From Catenuloplanes atrovinosus (GTDB lineage: Bacteria > Actinomycetota > Actinomycetes > Mycobacteriales > Micromonosporaceae), in the NCBI RefSeq assembly GCF_031458235.1, contig NZ_JAVDYB010000001.1, positions 3,307,001 to 3,371,000 of the forward strand: a stretch of 64,000 bases of DNA. Reading direction: 5' to 3'. Below the pieces are notes generated by a model. The model saw nothing but the letters and a program-made list of their open reading frames with translations, had not been told where the DNA came from and did not search any database. Both the position numbers and the translations under genes were made by a program. This document shows positions 43,191 to 50,875 of this stretch, piece by piece (positions within the stretch are counted from its first letter, which is position 1; every line of letters begins with the position of its first letter).

Positions 43191-44024
43191 TCACGGAATG
43201 GGCGGAAGCCCGTATATCTCGCGCGCATTCCCGGACAGCACCGCGTCCCGATCCACCGGCGGGATCAGCGCGCGGACCATGCCGTACCACTGCCGATAGT
43301 CGGAGGCGAGGGTCAACACCGGCCAGTCGCTGCCGAACAGGCAGCGCCCCGGCCCGAACAGCTCCAGCGCGGTCTCCAGGTACGGGCGCACCTGATCGGG
43401 CGTCCAGGTGTCGTACGCCGCCTCGGTGACCAGCCCGGAGAGCTTGCAGCGCACGTGCGGCAGCCCGGCCAGCCCGGCCAGCGCGTCCCGCCACGCCCGG
43501 CGGCCCTCGCCGGTGGCGACCGGCGGCTTGCCCAGGTGGTCCAGCACGATCGTGGTGCCGGGGCACGCGCGCGCCAGCGTGAGCAGCTCGCCGAGCTGGT
43601 GGTGCCGGACGCACGCGTCGAACGTCAGGCCGGCCTCGCCGAGCGCGCGCACGCCGTACCGGAAATGACCCGTCGCGGCGAACCCGGGCCCCTCGTCCTG
43701 GATGTTGCGGCGCACGCCGACCACGAACGGGTCGGTGGCGTACTCGTCGATCAGCCCGTCCGCACCGGGCCCGATCTCCAGCGGCGCGTAGGCGACCATG
43801 CCCAGGATGCGCGGGTACGCCTCCGCGGCGGCGCGCACCCACTCCACCTCGGCCCGCGCCTGCCCGGGCGCGCAGTCGGCCTGCACCATCACCAGCCCGG
43901 GCAGCTCACCCAGTTCGGCCGCGAGGTCGGCCGGCCGGTACGCGCGGTCCAGCGCGGTCCCCGCCAGCCAGGGATAGCGCAGCGTCTCCGGATTCCAGAA
44001 GTGCACATGCGCATCGACGTACAT
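43191..44024 (-). CDS. Amidohydrolase-2 family hydrolase (L-fuconolactonase-like)
   Basis: 277 residues, metal-dependent TIM barrel. The N-terminal YVDAHVHFWNPETLRYPWL matches sugar-lactone hydrolases of the L-fuconolactonase group (HxH metal site, HFW). IVLDHLGKP supplies further ligands and CLFGSDWPV the catalytic Asp. It opens the lactone formed from a sugar dehydrogenase product. Downstream of the TetR gene (3 bp apart), so probably one transcript. The FAH hydrolase and SDR at 47-49 kb could follow it in the same pathway. Confidence 0.85.
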   Translation of the reverse strand: MYVDAHVHFWNPETLRYPWLAGTALDRAYRPADLAAELGELPGLVMVQADCAPGQARAEVEWVRAAAEAYPRILGMVAYAPLEIGPGADGLIDEYATDPFVVGVRRNIQDEGPGFAATGHFRYGVRALGEAGLTFDACVRHHQLGELLTLARACPGTTIVLDHLGKPPVATGEGRRAWRDALAGLAGLPHVRCKLSGLVTEAAYDTWTPDQVRPYLETALELFGPGRCLFGSDWPVLTLASDYRQWYGMVRALIPPVDRDAVLSGNAREIYGLPPIP

Positions 44025-44026
44025 GC

Positions 44027-44587
44027 CTACCGATTGTGCGGTCGCACTCCGTCCAGCGCCATGGCCAGTACCCGGTCACGCTGCGCGTCGTCGGTGTACG
44101 CGCCGGCCGTGATGCCGCTGACCATGCGCAGCACGTCGTCGAAGCTGGTGTCCGGGCGCACCGCGCCGGCCTCCTGCGCGCGGGCGAACAGCGGGCGGCC
44201 CGCCGCGTACATGTCCGCGCGGCAGCTCAGGAACATGGCCGACTCCGTGTTCAGCGCCTCCTTGATCGCGCGCTTGGTCGCGGCGAACCCGACGAACCGG
44301 CGCAGCCACGTCTCCAGCGCGTCCCACGGCGGCAGCTCGCCGACCTCGTCCGCCACGTCGCAGAGCTGCTCGATCTCGCCGACGTACACGGCCTCGAACA
44401 GGTCCTGGCGGGCCGGGAAGTTGCGATACAGCGTGCCGATGCCGACGCCGGCCCGGCGCGCGATCTCCTCCAGCGACGCCTCGGTCCCCTTCTCCGCGAA
44501 GACCTCGCGCGCCGCGGCCAGCAGCGCGTCGTAGTTGCGCCGGGCGTCGGCCCGCTGCGGTCGCCGCAGGACGGCAGTCCGCTCCAT
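44027..44587 (-). CDS. TetR-family transcriptional regulator
   Basis: 186 residues. HTH: ASLEEIARRAGVGIGTLYRNFPARQDLFEAVY, a textbook TetR DNA-binding domain, followed by an all-helical ligand domain. ATG 44587 with GGGAGAG 8 nt upstream. Divergent from an MFS efflux gene; two identical dyads in the gap are its likely operators. Probably a repressor released by a toxic ligand, and it may also set the level of the amidohydrolase gene immediately downstream. Confidence 0.94.
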   Translation of the reverse strand: MERTAVLRRPQRADARRNYDALLAAAREVFAEKGTEASLEEIARRAGVGIGTLYRNFPARQDLFEAVYVGEIEQLCDVADEVGELPPWDALETWLRRFVGFAATKRAIKEALNTESAMFLSCRADMYAAGRPLFARAQEAGAVRPDTSFDDVLRMVSGITAGAYTDDAQRDRVLAMALDGVRPHNR

Positions 44588-44611
44588 CACGTCACTCTCC
44601 CACGGTTGAAC

Positions 44612-44627
44612 CGGAGGCAACCCTCCG
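44612..44627. promoter_or_regulatory. TetR operator O1
   Basis: CGGAGG-CAAC-CCTCCG; core GGAGG-N4-CCTCC, perfect. The identical core recurs at O2 with centres 22 bp apart. Confidence 0.75.
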
Positions 44628-44633
44628 TTATGG

Positions 44634-44649
44634 TGGAGGGGTGCCTCCA
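44634..44649. promoter_or_regulatory. TetR operator O2
   Basis: TGGAGG-GGTG-CCTCCA; core GGAGG-N4-CCTCC, perfect. Two helical turns from O1, so two dimers could sit on one DNA face. Confidence 0.75.
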
Positions 44650-44694
44650 CTTTAACAGGCACCACTCCTCTTCCCCTTGAAGGGCCGCCGCCCC

Positions 44695-46119
44695 ATGGCA
44701 TCCACCAGCACCACCCGCGTGTTCGCGATCCTCGCGTCCGCCGCGGGCACCGTCTCACTCATGCAGTCGCTGATCACGCCGGTCCTGCCGACCATCCAGC
44801 GCGACCTGCACACCGACGCCGGCACCGCCACCTGGGTCTTCACCTCCTGGCTGCTCGCCGCCGCGGTCGCCACCCCGATGCTCGGCCGGGTCGGCGACAT
44901 GATCGGCAAGCGCCGCGTCCTGGTCGCCGCCCTGATCGTGCTCGCGGTCGGCTGCCTGGTCGCGGCGCTCGCCCCCACCATCACCGTGCTCATCGCCGGC
45001 CGGGTGCTCCAGGGCCTCGGCGGCGCGGTCTTCCCGCTGGCGTTCGGCATCATCCGAGACGAGTTCCCGCCCGCGCGCGTCGCGTCCGCGGTCGGCGGCA
45101 TGTCCGCGGTCATCGCGGCCGGCGGCGGCGTCGGCATCGTGCTGGCCGGCCCGGTCGTCGGCGCGCTCGACTGGCGCTGGCTGTTCTGGCTGCCACTGGT
45201 CGCCGCGCTCACGGTCGCCGCGTTCGCGCTCCGCGTCGTGCCGGAATCCCCCGTCCGCACCCCCGGCAGGATCAACTGGATCGCCGCCGCGCTGATGTCC
45301 TCGTGGCTGATCGCGCTGCTGCTGCCGCTCTCCAAGGCGAACGCCTGGGGCTGGGACTCGCCGCGGGTCATCGGGCTGTTCATCGCCGCCGCCGTGCTGC
45401 TCGCCACCTGGATCGTCTTCGAGTACCGGTCCGTGAACCCGCTGATCGACATGCGGATGATGCGCCGGCCGGCCGTCTGGACCACCAATCTGGTCGCGCT
45501 GCTGTTCGGCGCCGGCATGTTCGGCTGCTACGCGTTCCTGCCGCAGCTCATCCAGACCCCGGCCGCGGCCGGTTACGGCTTCGGCGCCAGCCTCACCACC
45601 ACCGGCCTGCTCATGCTGCCGATGCTGGTCGCGATGGCCGCGGCCGGCTCGCTCAGCGGCCCGCTCAGCACGCGCCTGTCCGGCAAGGCCCAGCTCGTCA
45701 TCGGCGCCGCCCTGGTCGCGCTGGCCTGCGCCACCATCGCGGTCGCGCACGACGCCCCGTGGCAGGTCGCCACCGCGGGCGCGGTCTTCGGCCTCGGCCT
45801 CGGCGTCTCGTTCGCCGCGATGATCAACCTGATCGTGCACGCGGTCCCGGCGTCGCAGACCGGCACCGCCAGCGGCATGAACACCAACATCCGCACGATC
45901 GGCGCGTCCATCGGCACCGCCGTCGTCTCGTCCATCGTCACCGGCCACCTGCAGCCGAACGGCCTGCCCTACGAGTCCGGCTACACCAACGCGTTCTGGC
46001 TGATGGCGGCGCTCGCCGCGACCGCCATCGCGCTGTCCCTGCTGGTCCCGGTGGTCCGCCCGCACCGCGAGCCCCGGCTCACCACCGACACCCCGGCACC
46101 GGCGCTCGCCGACGCGTGA
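44695..46119 (+). CDS. MFS drug-type transporter (DHA2-like)
   Basis: 474 residues with ~14 hydrophobic segments. Motif A is visible as GRVGDMIGKRRVLV and the family start as LQSLITPVLPTIQRDL (sequence MQSLITPVLPTIQRDL). Related to EmrB/QacA-type proton antiporters. ATG 44695 preferred; a TTG at 44677 is in frame. Controlled by the divergent TetR via the twin operators. The substrate may be a drug or sugar; drug efflux is the usual role for this arrangement. Confidence 0.88.
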   Translation: MASTSTTRVFAILASAAGTVSLMQSLITPVLPTIQRDLHTDAGTATWVFTSWLLAAAVATPMLGRVGDMIGKRRVLVAALIVLAVGCLVAALAPTITVLIAGRVLQGLGGAVFPLAFGIIRDEFPPARVASAVGGMSAVIAAGGGVGIVLAGPVVGALDWRWLFWLPLVAALTVAAFALRVVPESPVRTPGRINWIAAALMSSWLIALLLPLSKANAWGWDSPRVIGLFIAAAVLLATWIVFEYRSVNPLIDMRMMRRPAVWTTNLVALLFGAGMFGCYAFLPQLIQTPAAAGYGFGASLTTTGLLMLPMLVAMAAAGSLSGPLSTRLSGKAQLVIGAALVALACATIAVAHDAPWQVATAGAVFGLGLGVSFAAMINLIVHAVPASQTGTASGMNTNIRTIGASIGTAVVSSIVTGHLQPNGLPYESGYTNAFWLMAALAATAIALSLLVPVVRPHREPRLTTDTPAPALADA

Positions 46120-46583
46120 CCACCCAATCCGTCCGGCGCGGGTCTCCCGGCTCGCGCCGGACGCTTCAGCCGATTCTCCCGCTCCCGGCGCGGCCCGTCC
46201 CGCATGCTCCCGCGGGCAAACCTCGCGGCGGCTCCGCCGCCGCATCGGAGCCGGTTCCCCGGTGGTCGCCGAGCCCCGCGATCACCGTCGCCGGTCACCA
46301 CACCGTCGCGCCGCGTCGTCCAGCCCGGCGATCTTCGGGCTGGTCACACAGATTTGCCGGCCCGAGGACGACCTCCGCAGCGTGACTCCCCGTAATTGCC
46401 GAGAACACCCCGCGCACACGGTTAGAGCCCATACCTGAGAGTAGTTTCCAAGCAAGATCACGATCGGGTGACGAGTTCGTGAAGACCAGGACGTTAGCAG
46501 GCCGCCACAACCGGCTCTGAGCTGCGGGTTCACCCATCGTGGTCCGCTGTGGACGATTGCGCGCCGCGCTTACGCTGCGCAGC
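46120..46583. other. Intergenic region, contains repeat copy F
   Basis: About 460 bp without a gene. It holds a partial interspersed repeat (46173-46218). The rest, 46330-46560, is less GC-rich and includes the promoter region of the downstream lipoprotein gene. No terminator dyad is obvious after the MFS gene. Confidence 0.5.
46173..46218 (+). repeat. Interspersed intergenic repeat, copy F (5' half only)
   Basis: TCCCGCTCCCGGCGCGGCCC followed by CGCATGCTCCCGCGGGCA; the match then ends, so the 3' blocks are missing. Same orientation as copies A and B. Located 54 bp after the MFS stop codon. Confidence 0.75.
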
Positions 46584-47291
46584 ATGTTCAACGGGGACAC
46601 CTCTGTCAGCCGGCGCCGCATGATGCTCGGCGTGCTCAGCTTCGCGGCGGCCGGCGTGCTGGCCACCGCCTGCGCGGCCACGTCCACCGAGCCGTCGGCG
46701 AGCGGTTCGGGGTCGCCCGCCCCGCAGCCGGTGGCGACCGGCGACCCCCTGCCGTTCGGGCCGGAGGGCTTCGGCCACCTCACCGTGGGGATGAAGGAGG
46801 AGGACGCGCTCGCCACCGGCGACCTGCAGGCCGCGCCGATCTCCACGGTGCTGAACCGGAACGTGTACTCGTTCGTCGGCGGCCCGGAGCCGGATCCGAG
46901 CCGGATGGCCGCGGACGAGGAGCTGGAGGACGCGGTCGCCAAGGCGGACGACCCGGCCGCCGAGTCGGCGAAGGACTCGGCCGACGCGGCGAAGCTCTAC
47001 GCGGACTCCACCAAGCGGACGCTGGAGCGCATGGTCGCGTTCCTGGAGGCCGGCGGCGCGTCGTTCCGCCACGGCTACCTGGACACGATCGCGGCGCCGA
47101 AGGACGCGGCCACGGCGGAGGGCATCAAGCGCGGCTCGTCCCGCGCCGAGCTGGAGACCGCGTACGAGAACCGCGGCCTCGCCAAGGGCTCCGACGGCAA
47201 CTACAAGATGCCGGCCGGCCGCGAGTGGCAACTGATCTTCGAGATGGACGGCAACAAGGTCAAGTACATGTCGCTGGCCCGCAAGTACTGA
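46584..47291 (+). CDS. Lipoprotein of unknown function
   Basis: 235 residues. An RRR-containing n-region (SVSRRRMMLGVLSFAAAG) suggests Tat-type export, and the lipobox is LATAC. A Ser/Pro linker precedes a domain with FGPEGFGHLTVGMKEEDALATG, a phrase seen in actinobacterial lipoproteins that start with a small beta-rich repeat, then a helical segment (AKDSADAAKLYADSTKRTLE). No known function. A strong terminator follows at 47301. Confidence 0.8.
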   Translation: MFNGDTSVSRRRMMLGVLSFAAAGVLATACAATSTEPSASGSGSPAPQPVATGDPLPFGPEGFGHLTVGMKEEDALATGDLQAAPISTVLNRNVYSFVGGPEPDPSRMAADEELEDAVAKADDPAAESAKDSADAAKLYADSTKRTLERMVAFLEAGGASFRHGYLDTIAAPKDAATAEGIKRGSSRAELETAYENRGLAKGSDGNYKMPAGREWQLIFEMDGNKVKYMSLARKY

Positions 47292-47300
47292 CACGCCCGC

Positions 47301-47334
47301 CGGCGGGCGGTACTTGTGCTCGCACCGCCCGCCG
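47301..47334 (+). terminator. Terminator after the lipoprotein gene
   Basis: Perfect 11-bp stem CGGCGGGCGGT (47301-47311) / ACCGCCCGCCG (47324-47334), 12-base loop, followed by CGTTTA. It begins 9 bp past the stop codon. Confidence 0.8.
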
Positions 47335-47384
47335 CGTTTAGCTATCTACCGATCTCTATTCACGAGTGTCGGGTGGTGGTGGGC

Positions 47385-48224
47385 GTGCGGTTGTTGCGGG
47401 TGGGGCCGGCCGGTGCGGAGCGGCCGGCGATGCTGGACGACGAGGGCCGGTTACGCGATCTCTCCGGCGTGATCCCCGACGTCGGCCCGGCTTTCCTGTC
47501 CGCCGGCGGCCTCGGTGAGCTCCCTCCCGGCCTGCCGGTGCTCGACCCGGAGGGCCTGCGGATCGGCCCGCCGGTCGGCGGCATCGGCAAGATCGTGTGC
47601 ATCGGGCTGAACTACCACGATCACGCCGCGGAGACCGGCGCGCCGACGCCGTCCGAGCCGGTGGTGTTCATGAAGGCGCCGGACACGGTCGTCGGGCCGT
47701 ACGACGACGTGCTGATCCCGCGCGGCAGCGAGAAGACCGACTGGGAGGTCGAGCTGGCCGTGGTGATCGGCCGGACCGCCGCCTACCTCGACGACGCCGC
47801 GCAGGCCCGGGACCACATCGCGGGTTACGCGATCGCGCACGACGTCTCCGAGCGCGCGTTCCAGCTGGAGCACGGCGGCCAGTGGGACAAGGGCAAGAAC
47901 TGCGCCACGTTCAACCCGCTCGGCCCGTGGCTGGTCACCGCGGACGAGGTCCCCGACCCGCAGCGCCTCGGCCTGCGCCTGCGCGTCAACGGCGAGGCCC
48001 GGCAGACCGGGAGCACCAAGGACATGGTCTTCGGCGTGTACGAGATCGTCCGCTACCTGTCCCGGTTCATGACGCTGCACCCGGGCGATGTGATCAACAC
48101 GGGTACGCCGGCCGGCGTCGCGCTCGGGCAGCCGGATCCGAAGCCCTATCTGCGTCCCGGCGACGTGGTGGAGCTGGAGATCGACGCGCTCGGCACCCAG
48201 CGCCAGACCTTCCGGGCGGCCTGA
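47385..48224 (+). CDS. Fumarylacetoacetate hydrolase (FAH) family protein
   Basis: 279 residues. Family motifs: IGKIVCIGLNYHDHAAETG, PDTVVGPYDDVLIP, DWEVELAVVIGR with metal-binding acidic residues, GYAIAHDVSERAFQ, and INTGTPAGVALGQ. Such enzymes cleave or hydrolyse 2,4-diketo acids. The GTG at 47385 follows a GGTGG-rich stretch. It lies one base from the SDR start downstream, so both are one unit. With the amidohydrolase at 43191 it suggests 2,4-diketo-3-deoxy-sugar-acid breakdown. Confidence 0.9.
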   Translation: MRLLRVGPAGAERPAMLDDEGRLRDLSGVIPDVGPAFLSAGGLGELPPGLPVLDPEGLRIGPPVGGIGKIVCIGLNYHDHAAETGAPTPSEPVVFMKAPDTVVGPYDDVLIPRGSEKTDWEVELAVVIGRTAAYLDDAAQARDHIAGYAIAHDVSERAFQLEHGGQWDKGKNCATFNPLGPWLVTADEVPDPQRLGLRLRVNGEARQTGSTKDMVFGVYEIVRYLSRFMTLHPGDVINTGTPAGVALGQPDPKPYLRPGDVVELEIDALGTQRQTFRAA

Positions 48225-48225
48225 C

Positions 48226-48975
48226 ATGGACGAGTTCTCGGGGCTGTCCGCGCTGGTCACCGGCGGCGCGTCGGGCATCGGGCTGGCCACCGCGCGCTGG
48301 CTGGCCGCGCGCGGCGCGCACGTCGCCGTGCTGGACCGCGCGCCGGAGGGGCTGCCGGAGTCGCTGGCCGGGTTCACCGCGGACGTGACGGACGACGCGG
48401 CGGTCCGCGCGGCGGTGGACGCGGCGGCGGACCGGCTGGGCGGGCTGGACATCCTGATCAACAACGCGGGCGTGGGCGCGGTCGGCACGGTCGAGGACAA
48501 CGACGACGCGGAGTGGGCGCGCGTGTTCGACGTGAACGTGACCGGCATCGTCCGGGTCACCCGCGCCGCGCTCCCGCACCTGCGCGAGTCGGCCAGCGCC
48601 GCGATCGTGAACACCTGCTCGATCGCCGGGCACGTGGGCCTGCCGCAGCGCGCGCTCTACAGCGCCACCAAGGGCGCGGTGCAGGCGCTGACGCTGGCGA
48701 TGGCCGCGGATCACGTACGCGAGGGCATCCGCGTCAACTGCGTCAATCCCGGCACGGCGGACACGCCGTGGGTGCGGCGCCTGATGGCCGCCTCCGACGA
48801 CCCGGACGCCACGCTGGCGGCGCTGGAGGCGCGGCAGCCGACCGGGCGGCTGGTCACGGCGGACGAGGTGGCGGCCGCGATCGCGTACCTGGCGAGTCCG
48901 CACGCGAGCGCCACCACGGGCGCGGTGCTGGCGGTGGACGGGGGTGTGCACGGTCTTCGGCTGCCGCCGCGTTGA
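48226..48975 (+). CDS. SDR-family oxidoreductase (sugar-acid dehydrogenase-like)
   Basis: 249 residues. NAD(P) motif TGGASGIG near residues 13-20, NNAG, the catalytic Ser in NTCSIAG, and YSATKGA for Tyr/Lys; the C-terminal GAVLAVDGG is classical. In the L-fucose/L-rhamnose non-phosphorylating pathway an SDR of this type oxidises 2-keto-3-deoxy sugar acids to the 2,4-diketo acid cleaved by a FAH enzyme. The start follows the FAH stop by one base; its stop overlaps the start of the CPBP gene by one base (TGATG). Confidence 0.9.
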   Translation: MDEFSGLSALVTGGASGIGLATARWLAARGAHVAVLDRAPEGLPESLAGFTADVTDDAAVRAAVDAAADRLGGLDILINNAGVGAVGTVEDNDDAEWARVFDVNVTGIVRVTRAALPHLRESASAAIVNTCSIAGHVGLPQRALYSATKGAVQALTLAMAADHVREGIRVNCVNPGTADTPWVRRLMAASDDPDATLAALEARQPTGRLVTADEVAAAIAYLASPHASATTGAVLAVDGGVHGLRLPPR

Positions 48976-49715
48976 TGCGGTTTGCTGCACTGACAGTCGT
49001 GGATCCGATACACATCCCTCCCTCGGTGATCACGTACGGGTTCGCCCGGGTGACCGCGTCGGCCATGGCGGTCTTCGGACTGCTGTGGCTGGTCACCGAC
49101 GAGCGCATGCGGCCGGCGCTGGATCGCGTGCTCGGCGCCGGCCCGGATGTGGCCGGCGGGCTGCTCCAGGTGTGGCCGCTGTTCGCCTGGGCGGTCGCGG
49201 CCGCGCTCGTCGCCGCCCTGGCGGCGGGCCCGGCCGAGCACCCGCCGGGCACGGTGCTCCGCCGCGGCATGTGGTTGAGCCTGAACGCGGGCTTCTTCGA
49301 GGAGGTGCTGTTCCGCTGGCTGTTCTTCGTCAGCGCGGTGCCCATCCTGACCGCGCTCAACTGGATCACCGCCGGGCTGATCCGCCGGCTCTACGAGACG
49401 CTGCTGATCCCGCTGGCGAACGTCGCCACGCTCGGCCTGATGGAGGCGCACCTGACCGCGGCGCCGTCCTGGGTGCTGGCCGCCGCGCTGCTGACCGTCA
49501 ACGGCCGGTTCCGTAACCTGCACGCCTACCTGGGCGTGTTCGGGTGGATCAACTCCTGGTACATCGGCATGGTCATGTTCTATCTGACCTTCGGGTACGG
49601 CCTGGTCACCGCCATGATCGCGCATGCCGTGTACGACGCGGTCATCATCCTCGGCGCCACCGTCGCGGCCTGGCGCCGGCATCCGCACCTGACCCACCCG
49701 TACCCCCGATATTAG
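48975..49715 (+). CDS. CPBP-family intramembrane metalloprotease-like protein
   Basis: 246 residues, about six TM helices. The EEVLFR motif (FFEEVLFRWLFF) and the later HAVYDA segment correspond to the two conserved zinc-binding motifs of CAAX/Abi (CPBP) proteases. The spacing between them is longer than usual, and a polar stretch (NWITAGLIRRLYETLL) separates the helices. ATG 48975 overlaps the SDR stop by one base, so it is co-translated with that gene. Its link to sugar metabolism is unclear. Confidence 0.8.
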   Translation: MRFAALTVVDPIHIPPSVITYGFARVTASAMAVFGLLWLVTDERMRPALDRVLGAGPDVAGGLLQVWPLFAWAVAAALVAALAAGPAEHPPGTVLRRGMWLSLNAGFFEEVLFRWLFFVSAVPILTALNWITAGLIRRLYETLLIPLANVATLGLMEAHLTAAPSWVLAAALLTVNGRFRNLHAYLGVFGWINSWYIGMVMFYLTFGYGLVTAMIAHAVYDAVIILGATVAAWRRHPHLTHPYPRY

Positions 49716-49785
49716 GTTTTGAGAGAAACGAGGGATTTTTGGCTTTCGCCCGCCCTACCTACCCCGGTGATGGTGTTCTAGGGCA

Positions 49786-50862
49786 ATGATCCGCAGATGG
49801 GCGGCGAGCGTCGCGCTCGCGGTGGCACTGACCGGGTGTGGCGGCGACACGGCCGAGGTGGGCGCGCCGGACCGGGGCATGATCGGCATCGCCATGCCGA
49901 CGAAGGAGTCGCAGCGCTGGATCGGCGACGGCGAGAACATGGTCGCGCAGTTCTCGCTGCTCGGGTACCGCACGTCGTTGCAGTACGCGGACGACGACAA
50001 CGCGCTTCAGGTGTCCCAGATCCAGCAGATGCTCGACGACGGCGCCAAGGCGCTGGTGATCGGCGCGATCGACGGGACCAAGCTCAAGGACGTGCTCGCC
50101 GCGGCCGCGGCGGCGCAGGTGCCGGTGATCTCCTACGACCGGCTGATCCGCGGCACGAACGACATCGACTACTACGCCACCTTCGACAACTTCAAGGTCG
50201 GTGTTCTGCAGGCGGACTACATCGTCGACGCGCTGCGGCTGGCGCGCGGCGGCGGGCCGTACAACATCGAGCTGTTCGCGGGGTCGGCCGACGACAACAA
50301 CGCCACGTTCTTCTTCAACGGCGCGATGAGCGTGCTCCAGCCGTACATCAACGACGGCACGCTCGACGTGGTCAGCGGTGAGACGAGCTTCGAGGCCGTG
50401 GCCACCCAGCGGTGGGACGGCAAGGTCGCGAAGGAGCGGATGGCGCGGCTGCTCGGCTCCACCTACACCGGCGGCCGGCGGGTCGACGCGGTGCTCTCGC
50501 CGTACGACGGCATCTCCCGCGGCATCATCGAGGCGCTGCGCGAGAGCGGGTACGCCGAGAACGCGCTGCCGGTGCTGACCGGCCAGGACGCGGAGCTGGA
50601 CTCGGTCAAGCTGATCGCGGCCGGGCAACAGGGCCAGACCGTCTACAAGGACACGCGCGAACTCGCGAAGGTCGCGGTGCAGATGGTCAACTCGCTGGTC
50701 GGCGACGCCGGCGAGCCGGTCGTGAACGACACCACGCAGTACAACAACGGCGTCAAGGACGTGCGCACGTTCCTGCTCCAGCCGGTGAGCGTGACCAAGG
50801 CGAACTACCAGCGAGTGCTGGTCGAGGGCGGCTACTACACCGCCGCCGAGATCTCGGGATGA
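49786..50862 (+). CDS. Xylose/ChvE-type sugar-binding lipoprotein
   Basis: 358 residues. A signal peptide with lipobox LTGC is followed by a periplasmic-binding fold of the XylF/ChvE type: GIAMPTKESQRWIGDGENM, IQQMLDDGAKALVIGAIDG, VISYDRLIRGT, VLTGQDAELDSVKLI. No permease or ATPase gene lies next to it. Instead, 13 bp downstream, is an MCP gene, so its likely job is to present sugar to a chemoreceptor, as ChvE-type proteins do for VirA or MCPs. Confidence 0.9.
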   Translation: MIRRWAASVALAVALTGCGGDTAEVGAPDRGMIGIAMPTKESQRWIGDGENMVAQFSLLGYRTSLQYADDDNALQVSQIQQMLDDGAKALVIGAIDGTKLKDVLAAAAAAQVPVISYDRLIRGTNDIDYYATFDNFKVGVLQADYIVDALRLARGGGPYNIELFAGSADDNNATFFFNGAMSVLQPYINDGTLDVVSGETSFEAVATQRWDGKVAKERMARLLGSTYTGGRRVDAVLSPYDGISRGIIEALRESGYAENALPVLTGQDAELDSVKLIAAGQQGQTVYKDTRELAKVAVQMVNSLVGDAGEPVVNDTTQYNNGVKDVRTFLLQPVSVTKANYQRVLVEGGYYTAAEISG

Positions 50863-50875
50863 CTGTGGGGTCCGT

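Noticed and set aside
40469-44024. A phage or conjugative island boundary around the roadblock cluster
   Set aside because: No integrase, attachment-site repeat, tRNA or change in gene style was seen.
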